From Undaria pinnatifida (lineage: Eukaryota; Sar; Phaeophyceae; Laminariales; Alariaceae), in NCBI GenBank assembly GCA_012845835.1, contig JABAKD010000019.1, positions 9,287,584-9,351,583 of the forward strand: a DNA stretch of 64,000 nt. The letters run 5' to 3'. The notes under the pieces are model-generated. The model ran no database searches and was not told the origin of the DNA. It was given only the letters and a program-made list of their open reading frames with translations. The translations under genes and the position numbers were made by a program. Positions 22,575 through 34,300 of this stretch are shown here, one piece after another (position 1 is the stretch's first letter; each line of letters starts with the position of its first letter).

Positions 22575-24545
22575 TTTTGATTTTCGATGCTGGCCACTCT
22601 GGGACCCAAACAAACGTCCATCCCATTGGCAAAATTTCATCATCGTCCTGACTCTAGCGGAATTTCAGCTCTGTTGACGCCACCTGTGTGTCTGGCTTTG
22701 GCTGAGTCAGCAGCGCGTGAACCTTTTTCCCGGGTTCATCTCACCTCGATTCTCGGGTTATGATATATCAGTCCTGGCCACTCTAGGATGCAAACATCCG
22801 TTCCATGGGGCAATATTCCATCACGGTGCTGACCCTCACGAAGTTTCAGCTTCTTTGACGCCGCCCGTGTCTGCAGTAGTTTGGGTTGAGTCGGCAGCAC
22901 GTGAACCTGTTTGTATTCATGTCACCTCGATTCTCGGTTATTTTATTTTCGATCCTTGACATTCTGGAACGCAAACAGAACATCCATCCCCTAGGAAATA
23001 TTTGGCCGCCTTGCTGACCCTCAAGATGCAGCGCGTGCACCTTCTCCTCCAGGTTCATTTCACCCCGACTATCGATTGTTGATTTTAGGCCTTGGCCACT
23101 CGGGGACAATACATCCATTCCATTGGTAATATTCCATCACCGAGCTGACTCTCACGAAGTTTCAGCCCCCTTGACGCCGCCTGTGTCTGCACCACTGTTG
23201 GTTGAGGTGGCAGCACGCGAACGTGTTCGGGTTTATCTCACCCCGATTCTCCGTTATTTTAACTTTCGATCCTCGCCACTCTGGGATACAAACAGAACTT
23301 CCATCCCTGTCAGAAAATATTTAGTCACCTTGAAGCAGTTTCTGTCCTTTTTACGCCGTTTGCGTCTTGTTTTGGTTGAGGCGGCAGCGCGTGAACCTTC
23401 TCAGTCAAGTCCATCTCACCTCGACGATCGGTTTTTGATTTTCAACCCTGGCCACCCTGGGACGCAAACATCTATTCCATCGGCAATATAAATATGTCAT
23501 CACCGCACTGACTCTCACAAAGTTTCAACTTCTTTGACGCCACCTGTATCATCTAGTTTTAGTTAAGGTGACAGCGCGTAAGCCGTTCTCTGGTTCGTCT
23601 CACCTCGATTCCCGTTTTGTTTCGTCGATCCTGGCCACTCTGGGACGCAAAAATCCATTTTATTGGCAAAATTTGACCACTGCCCTGACTATCTCAAAGA
23701 AAATTCAGCTCCTTTGACGCAGCCTGTTACTAGTTTTAGTCGAGTTGGAAGCGCATGAACCCTTTTCGGGTTCGTCTCCCCTCAACTATCGTTTTGTATT
23801 TTTGGTCCTGGCCACTCTGGGACGCAAGTATCTCTTCCAGTAATAATAACTTTTCACCGCCTGACTCTGACCCTCACCAATTATCAGCTCCTTTGGCGCC
23901 GCCTGTATCAAATTTTGGTTGATTCGGCAGCGTGTAAGCCTTCTCGTTCGGGCTCATCTCACTTCGATTCTCGGTTTTTATTTTCGGTCCTGGCCACTCT
24001 AGCACGCAAATACCCATATATTGGCAACATAGCATCACCGTACTGAATCTCACGAAATTTCAGCCTTGACGCCGCCTGTGTCTAGTTTTGGTTGAGAGGG
24101 CAGCGCGTGAACCTTTCTCGGGTTGTTTTCGGTTTAGAATCTTGGTCTTGGCTACTGTGGGATGCAGCAATCCGTTCCAATGGCGGCATTTCATCACCGC
24201 GCTGCCCCTCACGAAGTGTTAGCGCCGCTTGTGTCCATTTTTGGTTGAATCGGCAGCGCGTGAACCTTCTCGTCGAGGTTCATCTCGAACCTCGATTCTT
24301 GGTTATTGACCACCCGTCCTGGCCGTCTGAGACACTAAAAACATCCGTTCCAGTGGCAACATTCCATCGTTGCTGTGACCCTCACGAAGTTTCAGCTGCT
24401 TTAATGTCGCCCGTATCTAGTGTTGTTTGGTTGAGCCGGCAGCGCGCGAATATTCCTCGGGATAATCGTTAATCTCGCCTCGATTCTCGGTTTTTATTTT
24501 TCAGGTCACTGGCCCCTCTGGGACGCAGTAATCCATTCCAGCGTT
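22575..24545. repeat. Satellite, about 175-bp unit, roughly 12 copies
   Basis: Diverged tandem units each containing TCCTGGCCACTCTGGGACGC, ATTCCATTGGCAA, CTCACGAAGTTTCAGC, TGACGCCGCCTGTGTC, GGCAGCGCGTGAACC and TCACCTCGATTCTCGG in that order. Copies of the first motif start near 22589, 22770, 22955, 23091, 23270, 23447, 23630, 23806, 23990, 24144, 24317 and 24507. One more stray partial copy occurs near 26105-26210. Confidence 0.9.
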
Positions 24546-27500
24546 GAATACTTCACACATTGGATGTAGGGTAGGTCCCTATTCATGTGTTGTATATGTC
24601 TTTCAGGGAAGATTAATCCCTGCTAAAAGTGATCCGCATGGCCTGTAGCATCATTTTGCCTGGTGAGAATCGAATGAGATCCGAATTACCGTACGAGCTG
24701 GTTCCAGCAACGACGTGTGCTGCAATAGAGGTAGCACTTTTGGCGAAAATATTTTGTGAATGATGGGGGCTATTTACCCAAAATCGTCGGAATGACGTTC
24801 TTCTTTAGCTAAATATATATGTTTGTATACCCAGGTGATACGGGTGACTGATTCTTACCACGATAGCCCCCCCAACATTCAGCGATTTTATTTCACGAAC
24901 GTTTCATGGCTGCTCGACACGAGGAAGGATGCTATGAAAAGCACAATCTTCACATTTTTTTTTTTTAGCAAAGGATTGCCGAACGGTGACGTCGGGGGGC
25001 AAGGGGCACTGCATTTCAGGAGATTCGGCCGTGAGCTGCATCCGAAACCGGCGATTTCGTTAAAGAAAAGTTGGGGGGGCTACCATCGTAGATCGACTCG
25101 GGTCTGTTCATCAGTTCATGTTTTCAATTTACCCTAAATCAATGTTTGGGGGAGGTGTAGAGCTCCTCAAGCTGAGCGAAGAACCTCAGAAAAGTCTTGG
25201 TGCAACTCTATCGTAGAATGTGTCCAATAGGCGGGAAGTTTCGGCTACAAGCGAAAGCGCAGTGGTTTCTTGAGAGTTGGGAAAAAACAAGTAGCAGGAA
25301 CGTTATTCATGGCAAGGAGATTTTAATTTTACGTTTCTCTGGAATACTTCGCGTTTTTTTCCCTCTTAAGGTACTTTTTTACGCTCTTGGGGGGGGGGAG
25401 AGCAGCTTTTACCTAAAGAACACCCGAGCCAAATGTCGTTTTCCACCTCTTTACACAACCACGACGCTTTCGTGTTTTCCGTGAACATGGAAGGTATCCC
25501 TGCGTCGTGGAGAAAAAGTAGCATTCTTGGTAAAAAAAAACAGTCCCAAAATCGGCCAAAGCTTGGCTTAAAATAGGCCCATTGGAAGGCCCAATGGAAG
25601 GTGTTGATTTTTCTAAATCACATCGAATGTCGAGCATGACCACTAAGTAGTGTGCCAGGGCCCTCGTATCAAGAGTCAACCATTCAATGAGGGGTCGCAT
25701 GCTCACCAAAAAGCAAAAAAAACCCTGAGTTACGTCAAAATATTTTGAAAAACAACTGCCAGGTATCTAACGCCTGTCCCCCCGCATGCGAAACGCCTGC
25801 CCAACCAAAATAAATGCTGAAAATAAAATAGCTCGCGATGTACAGCTCCGAATGGCAAAAAAGTTTCACCGATGTGTCCCCCTTGCTAATGCGGTCAATG
25901 TGGGTGTGGTTGCTGTCGAGTAATTCGGCGCATTCATTTATCGACCGTATAGCAAATTTCAGTGGATCCCCGAGAACTAGCTCGTAGCACAAATTTCCTG
26001 GGTTGGATCTGTACTTGAAACATATGCTGTATAACATATCAAAGCAACAGACATACATGATCTATATTATCTACGAGTAGGTAATGATTTGTCCGATGTG
26101 TACAATATTTCATCACCTTACTGACCCTGCCGAAATTTCAGCCCTTTTTGGCGACGCCTCTGTTTTTTGTTTCATCAGCGGCACGTTAACCTTGTCGAGT
26201 GCACCGGGCTTGTAGATACATGTCAAAACAAACGGCATTTCGTTTCGAACAACTGCGTTTGTCAATCGCCTCCGCAGAAACACAGCTCTCGAAAACACCG
26301 TGATTACACTAATCGGCGTGCAATAGGAACGTCTAGATGTCAAAACGCATTTAACATCTACCACGCCGGTGGTCAAGTACGCCCCTTGCGCAAGGTCCAG
26401 CAAGATCTCACCCCGCCACCTGTGTATTTTTGTGCAACCTCATTTCGCCAAACATAGCTCGACCTCGGGACTGGTGGGAAATTGTGCAGAACCCATTTGA
26501 TGTGTGCGATTGTGAAGCATCCCCGAATCACACACGTTGCACATTTTTTTCCGGTAGAAAGGTTGCCGAGGTGCATCGTGGCGAACATGACGTTCAACCT
26601 TTGATTTCGTCCTACGTAGTTCAATCTCGGCGTTGGTGGGAGTTTGTGCAGCACCCACTTGGTGCGTAAGATTGGGAAACATTCTCGGATCACACGCGTT
26701 GCGCAAAGCTTTCCCTGTCACAAACATTGGCGGGTGCGCTTAGGCGACCATGTTGAGTACCTGGTACAACCTAATTATACGCTACAACATTGGTCAACCG
26801 GAAAACTCCGTTGTAATGGCCAGTTTTGACCAAGTGACAATCACGCTCTCATTGGAAAGGAACTTCCCAATAATTCGAAAGAACGGTTGTTCTGAGCTGT
26901 GTTGGGCAAGTGACAAACTCATGCTCGTTGAAAAAGCAATTCTCAATTGAAAATCGCCTGTTCTTTTGGCTGACTTGGCCGAGTGACAATCCAACTTTCG
27001 TGGAAAGGAAGTTCCTGGGATCGGACAATCGGTTGTTCTGTGCTCGTATGGCCAAGAGGTGCAGAGAGAAGCTGAAATGAATGGTCATTCTCCCTTTCAA
27101 CCACAAACACTAAACACAAAACTATCAGCCGTGGAAAGGTTCAGAAAACGTACAAGGTTGTCACAGTTAGCTCCAGAGTGGTGCATACGTGTGATAAACT
27201 ATCTACATTTTTTTCCTCGGGTTCGAGCAGTTGGCCGCGTGATGGGACCTGAGTAGTGCCCGCAGTAGTAGACACAATTTGTAACAGAAGAAACGAAAAC
27301 ACACCACAACCACAGCCGTGGACACCTCATTGATGGCGAACACGTACGTTCTAGGTTCGAGGAGGATGGAAACTACGGCCAAACGGCTCACGCATCAGCT
27401 TCATCCGATGTTGTTTTCGTGGCGGTTCCGTATCAGTGCTCGAAAAGAGAGAAAGAAGCGCGACGAGGAAAATGTACGCGCACACATATCAACCGTTTTC

Positions 27501-27712
27501 CCGATAATCGACAGCGCACTGTTGTAGCGGGATTTCTCTGGCTTCAGAACGCGCAAGGTACATCGAGCACGGTTTTATGATTGGTTTGTTCGACGAAACG
27601 ATCACCCAGAGGGTATGGGCAGTCGTCGCAGCAATAGGAATGTTTGTCATTCCAGAACAAAGGGTGCTCCTTCTACCGAGTATTCATCGGCTACCGGGGG
27701 AACCACGACTCC
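24546..27712. other. Intergenic region with short repeats
   Basis: Holds a terminal-inverted-repeat element (24713-25223), a stray satellite unit (about 26105-26210), two copies of a unit of about 160 bases (26455-26740, with TCACACGCGTTGCGCA/TCACACACGTTGCACA), and about three copies of a unit of about 80-100 bases (26825-27060, with AAGTGACAA and GGAAAGGAAGTTCC). No protein gene recognised. The 3' UTR of the minus-strand beta-helix gene would lie just below 27713. Confidence 0.6.
24713..25223. mobile_element. Short terminal-inverted-repeat element (family T), copy 1
   Basis: Left end GTGCTGCAATAGAGGTAGCA, right end TGCAACTCTATCGTAGAATG, which are inverted relative to each other. Related pairs of ends occur at 35113-35505, 38665-39121 and 55115-55457. 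The interior, where shared, includes CCCAAAATCGTCGGAAT and no coding sequence, so it looks like a non-autonomous DNA transposon. Confidence 0.65.
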
Positions 27713-27968
27713 TCATGCTTCTGCTGCAGCCACCGTTGTTCTGGTGGCGGTTGTGGTAGCGGCGGCGGCGGGTCCAGCTATCCCGGCACTCAAGACACAA
27801 TCCAACCCGTTCGACGCCATGACGTTTCCCGCTCCCAATGAGACACAACACGCACATCGAGAGTTAGCAGCAGTAGCGGGTTCCGTCGCTAAAGCAGTGA
27901 TGGCAAAGTCGCCACCTGCCTTTGTTCCGCGAGACGGTGGTGTTGCTATCTCGGTCTTCGTTTGCTGC

Positions 27969-28000
<32 letters not shown>

Positions 28001-28325
28001 ATGCTGATGGAGATGCATTTCTTGCTGTTTTCTGGAGAGATGGTGTTGCTGGTCCTGCTGTTGGCATCGCTGTTGTTGTCGACGGTGCGGTTGCTGCTGT
28101 TGCTGTTGTTGTTGCAGTTCTTGTTGTTGCTGTTGCTGTTGTGGTTGCGTTTGCCGTTGTTGTTGCTGCTGTTGCGGTTGTTCTCGCAGTTGCTGCTGTT
28201 GTTGTTGTGTTTGGCGGAGGCGGTGGCGGTCGCCGTCGTCGCCGTCGTTGACTTCTATGGCGGCCAGTCGGTTCGACCGAATAAGCGTAGAAGAGATGTT
28301 GACGCTGCCCCCAGCCGACACGTAC
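27713..28325 (-). CDS. Beta-helix gene, last exon with poly-Gln
   Basis: The entry G completes the Leu codon begun by TT at the end of the 29.6-kb exon, giving continuous ASGLYVSAGGSVNISSTLIR. After one more beta-helix turn the frame becomes about 100 residues dominated by glutamine with His and Arg (27960-28215), then a mixed tail ending VAAAEA and TGA. The glutamine tract is encoded by CAG/CAA mixtures and reads as CTG/TTG on the plus strand. Confidence 0.75.
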
Positions 28326-31300
28326 CTTTCAGCCGCCGCGGCGCAAGAACAACCAAACAAAAAAACACGTTGGAGATAACAATGAGTCCAAAGCAATGTC
28401 AGTTACAGCAAAAAAACAATAAAATACACTACTACAGCTGTTAGACCAAGGGTCTCGTCGAAACTCGTATTTGCAAGCTGTGTGTAATACTCCGATCGCG
28501 AGTGTTACGGGGTGTGTATGTCCTCATGCAAGATAGAGGTCGGTGACTCCCCTTAGAGCTAGCTGCTGAAGATACCAGGGTTATTTTTTCCTTACATACT
28601 GCCCAGAAGGGACACAAATACTCGTTCTTGAAAATTGGAGTGAACAATGAACCGCACATTGTCCGAAGGCAAACGAAAAAATAATAGAACTCGTTTCAAG
28701 AGGAACAGGCAAACATGCCCCACCCACCATCTCGTGGCCGGAAACTGACGACACACGGTAAGGACTTTGACAACGCAAAAACAACAAACAAAAAGCAAAA
28801 CAGGGAAAACATTTTGCTGTTGGACTCAATGCCAAAAGGAACCCAGCGAACCACTGCAGAAAAATGCGCTCATGTTGAGAAATGCGCGCGCGCTTGGTCG
28901 AAGGACAACACACAGCGTGAACAAAGAGCACAACCACTGCTTGTGCAGGCGTTGGACTCGACGCCAACACTGCCACGGGTCAGACTCAATCCAACGACTA
29001 CAGGAATAGTGCGAATGTTTCCAATGCCCGCGTGGGCGACAGAACTACAATAACCAGGACTTTGATGGGTCACGACGCGACCAGCGGGTCCGGTCAGGAG
29101 GTTTTCAACATCTCACGGGCTGACTCGGCCCTGTTCAGGAGGTGTTCAAAAGCTCACGGATTGGGACGGGTCGGGTCAGGAGGGCTTCAAATACCACGGG
29201 ACGGGTCGGGTCACCCTGGCCCGACCTGAGCCGCGAGAAGTGATCCGACCAGTGGTTATCAGGAGGTGCTCAAAATCTCACGGATTGGGACGGGTCGTGT
29301 CAGGAGGGCTTCAAATCCCACGGGATGGGTCGGGTCACCCTGGCCCAACCCGGACCGCGAGAAGTGACCCAACCAGTGAAAATATCTGGTAATACCAGTG
29401 CGCAAAGCTATTAGAATGGCTGCGTACCGCTACTCCACAATGCCGGTTTGGGCGAAGGGGTACAACAACAGTGGAGGAAAACTTAAAATACAATATCTTG
29501 TTGATGCTCACAAGCCGCTAGCTTTTCCACCCCGTATGGAACACGCCTCCAGCACCGCCTCCGCCCCCGTGCGCACGTCCACCCCGGCCAAGCGGCTGCC
29601 GGATACGTCGCAGTCCGTCAACGTGGCTTTGGAGGCAACGTGAACCAGTACGCCTCCACGCCTGAGAAAACCCCGAGATAAACCCGCACGCAAGAGATAA
29701 AGGAGAACACGAGTGACGGCAAAGCACACACGGGGAGCGTGGGTGCACCCTTGCGGGGGGGGGGGGGGGGGGGGTACTCATTTCATGCATAGCCGTAATC
29801 TTAAGACAACAGACCCTCGCAATCCTACAATGCCGGGACGGCACGTCTGGTTTTCACCGACCATGCAAAAATCGCGTACACAGACCACGAAGCGCCGTGA
29901 GGTGTTCGGCGAGTCACGTGAAGGGTGAGCTGCACCCTATTGAGAACCATTCGTGAGGAGGACTTCCGCACCTTGCGCGTACTTTCTTGCATGTGGATGA
30001 CAGCTTCGAATGAATACATTCGTTTTCTGGTGTGGCCACTTCCAGAGACGGCCATAGGGATACTTCGTAACTGCTTCGTGTGTGCCTTGCCATATGCACC
30101 TTTCGTGATATTATGCCGTTCCACGGAACTAAGGCTCTCCACTCCTCACGGTATGATATAATCCAACCACCGTCTTCGCTACCGCCAAAACAGAAAACAA
30201 ACAGAAAAAAAAACTGACGATACCCTGGTGGTCTAGCTCACTTAGGAAGAGGTGTGTTTTACAGCGTCGGGAGGGGGGGCAAACAGCAAGCTGTGTGTGC
30301 GCGTTCTTCACACCTGAACTTTTCATGTCTTCCCATCGAGACATCCTTTGCATCTACTGTCCGTGCCGATTCTTTATCCTAGAGAGATACCGGTACAAGC
30401 TGTGACCGATCTAGGGACGAAACTTAACATGAGACTCAGTCAAGCTCTCCGCCCCAAATGAGTAGACCTCCCGAACCACTGACACAACCTGTGACCGATC
30501 TAGAGAAGAAACCTAAACGAGAGTCAGCCAACTTCTCCCACACAAATGAGTACACACCTCCAGGGAGGAATACGGAAGAAAAGTACTGAGCGTCCAAATG
30601 TTGGAGTCGTCTCTCTTAGGAGTAGGAACGGTGTTCCGTCTCGAAAGAGATTCGTGGTCAATGGTCAAATGACTAAGAGGCAAGCAACAAATGACCTCGC
30701 CCCTCCCCCACCCACTTTTCCCCCCAGGGGGGGGGGGAAACCCCGGCACGAGGGCTACGAGCGATGGGCGTTTGTTTTTTTTCTCGTTCCATCTTTGTCT
30801 TCGCATGCTTTATTTTCCCCTTATCCGGGGTCACTAAGCAGGCTGTCCTTCCCCCTCTCCACTACGGCACGTGCCTTCGTTTTTATCGCGAGAAGACTTC
30901 AGTCCTTTTTCCCCTCGTCGACTCGCATCAAATTGGGTTGGGAGGGGGGGCGTGATACACGAAAGCTGGAAACGCAAAAGGGCTACGCCAAGGTCTAAGC
31001 ACCTGTTTGCAACGCTGCTTCCGCTGACCCTGGTCTGCTATTCTACGGATGATGACCGTACAGCAGGTGGCCTATTTTAAAGAACCCCGCGATAAGGACA
31101 CACAGTATATAAGGGACCTCAAATTCCTGCGCGCCGTTGTTTCCCACGGGAAAGGGCCAGGTCCCTGAAAAAAATACGCAACCCGCAAGAAAGCCCCTTA
31201 ACCCCTTTACAACTGGAAACCCGTTTTTGGGGACAAAATTACTTGGATTTAGTATAGGGAGGGGTTCGGGGGCTCTAAAGGGGTTAAAATGGACGCCACA

Positions 31301-34300
31301 CGCGATAAAGGGTCATTCCACGGCAGAGGGGCGAAGGCAGATTTTTTTCGAGCCGCTAGCATGAGAAGCTCAATATATCACAACAAAAACTTGGAAGGCA
31401 TTCGTTCGCGCAACTCGACCGACCAACATTTCTATGCGCTAGTCCTGAAAAACAGCTTTACTCGTAGATTTGCCATACTTGAGTACAAACCCATATTTGC
31501 ACGATTGTGGAGCTCAACTGGTCAGGAAAAAACAATTGTCCCGAAAGGCGCAAACCCCTACCGGACTATGGAGGGATGACTCATAAGGTCCCTTAAAATG
31601 GACGAAAAACTCAATCAGGGCGAAGGGCGTGCCCCATGAGTCGCTGCGCGCTCACCTGCTGCCGGTGATATCGCACGCGTCCATCCTCAAAGTAGCGTGT
31701 CTGCAAAACCAGGACGAAACAAAGGGGGAGCAAGCACAAGTACACCTCGGGCATCAGCGAACGGCGACTTGAACGCGCGATGCAAAGAGAGATGGATGCT
31801 ATCACAAGGGAACATAGCGATCAGAACCAAACATAGACCAAACTACAAGCTTGTTTAGGCTGATCGGTGTCACTTTGCGAGGCGACTCATGGCAAACTAC
31901 TTTTTTTTTTCTCTAGTTTTTCAGGAGTTGCTTTTCCCCCCTTTCCAACTTGCGACAGTCTCCGGGATATCAAACCAGACCACATGCCGAAGGCGAACTT
32001 TGTATGGATAATAAAAGCAGGGGAATGTATACGTAGGTATTTGTCTTGATAGTGGATTCTGATTTTCATGCCCCACAGTAATAATGGGCGACTCAAAACC
32101 GCCCCCGCGCTGTATCCACTTGGTATATGCCACTGGCGCGATCACTCGAACGCTGCCACGCTGCTGCAATTAATGCCAATTCTTCAACCACATAAAATGA
32201 ACTAAAACACCTACTTGATTATCTCTCGCAACGAACGACAAGGACTAATTCTTGGTTCCCGAGTTCTCGTAATCTTCTCACGTACTTGTCTTGATCGCGG
32301 ATTATGATTACCATGATATCCCTCCCCGTAATAGCAGTGGGCGACTAAATACATGTGTTACGACTAGGAGCGGCACATTTTTGGCGAAAAAAAAAAAAAA
32401 AAACGACTGTTGGGGGGGGGGGGGGGGGACTCAGTTTTTGCATGGCCATAGCCGTTTGACCATAGACCCTCGCATCCCTACTATGCCGGGACGGAGCACG
32501 CCGAATTTTCACCAACCCGGCAAACATTGCTTGCACCAACTGCGAAGAGCCGTGAGGTGTTCGGCGAGCCGCATGAAGGGTGAACCGCATCCTTCCAAGA
32601 AACGCTCGACAGCCGGACTTCGGCACCTTGTGCCTACTTTCTTGCTTATGGACAGCATGTGTGTATGTGTGGGGGGGGTGCAGAACGATCCAGAAAGCGA
32701 TCAAGGTTGGTTCATCGTCCCGGCCTCCACCAGTCAACAACGACAAGGTGCACAAAAATAAAGTCAGCCACCAAGGACACAAAACCCGCAGAGTGGAAAC
32801 GCCCCGCGACCCCCCAAGCCTACTCGTCTCCCTGGGTCCCACCTAGAGCACAAACACTTTTGGGCGCATCATGACATGCACGATTCTACCACAGAGTGGC
32901 GTTTCTTTTTTTTGGCGCATCAAGAAATACATGCTTGCTTCCTGTAGAGCAACCCTGCATTATATTGGGGTTGTTCATAGTCAACCATGTTGCAACACGG
33001 CCAAAACAAACACGCCCACCCTACCCGCGTTGATTTAGCAAGCGTCTCGACCCCTCGGCGTCGGGATGCTTCGCAGGCTGCTTCAATCGAGCTATCCATC
33101 CAGCAATATCTGCATGCATCCCATCACTGCTTACCTGAAGTTAATCAGTCTATCTATAAGAAGCCAGCAACACATGAGACTGATTGACCGGTCGGCAGAC
33201 TGACTGACCGATCGAGTGACTGGACTTTCCAGAACTCGATCGATCTATCAATCAATCAATCAATCTAACTACCTAATATATTCAACACGATAAGTCAAAC
33301 ACATTAAATCAATGCCTCGACAAACCCGGTCGGCCAGACAATCAGTCGCATCAAATCAGTCAACGATCAGCCTATGTGCAGAAAAAGCAATTGCATACTA
33401 TATAGTACTGACATTGTTGGTCATATAGTACTACCCGCTGAGCTACTGAGTCGCGTGAATGAGTAATTAAGTGAGTAGTGCTGTATCACCAACAAAATGT
33501 ATTATTTCGAGTGCGTTGATTGAATCTCGCCCGACTTCGCAACAGGGACCCCTGGGGCTCCCCCGTCGCCACGTCCTATTGTACTGTAGCAGCATTCAGA
33601 AGCACAGTATCACAATCAATCACAATGTATCCAGCGCGCACGCTCGAAAAATGACAAAAATGAAGTCGGTCAACGTGAATCGAACTCACGACACATCCTA
33701 TCTTTAGCTGGTTATATGTCTCCAGAGCGCACGCCAGAAAAAAAACAGATACGTATCAAGTCGGCTAACGAGAACCGAGTTCAGGACACATCCTATCTTA
33801 TTGTTGGTTATATAGCACTATCCACTGCGCTACTAGGCCACACGCAAAAAAAAAAAAAAAACTGACACGGGTACCTATAGTGAGTACCCCGGTTCAAGAG
33901 AGCGCCATGACAAAAGCCGAAACAAGTGCTCTTAACTACACATTGCTCTTATTTGTAGCAGAAAAAACGTAGCTTTTATTAGTAGTACAAGCGGGACATG
34001 CCGATTTGACCGCTCTTAAGTCCCGAACGCTCTTGTTATCCTGGGCGATCTTAAATCGGCGCACCCACCGTACAAAAAATACCAGCGCTGGATCAAGGCC
34101 CGACCCTCGGATCATGTCAGGAGGTTACCAAAATCTCGCGGGTCGAGTGGGGTCGGTCAAGTGGGGTCGGGTCAGGAGGTGTTTGAAACTTCACGGGACA
34201 GGTCGGGTCGGGCCGGGTCGGGTCGGGTCGGGTCGGGTCGGGTCGGGTCGGGTCGGGTCGGGTCGGGTCCGGTCGGGTCGGGTCGGGTCGGGTCGGGTCG

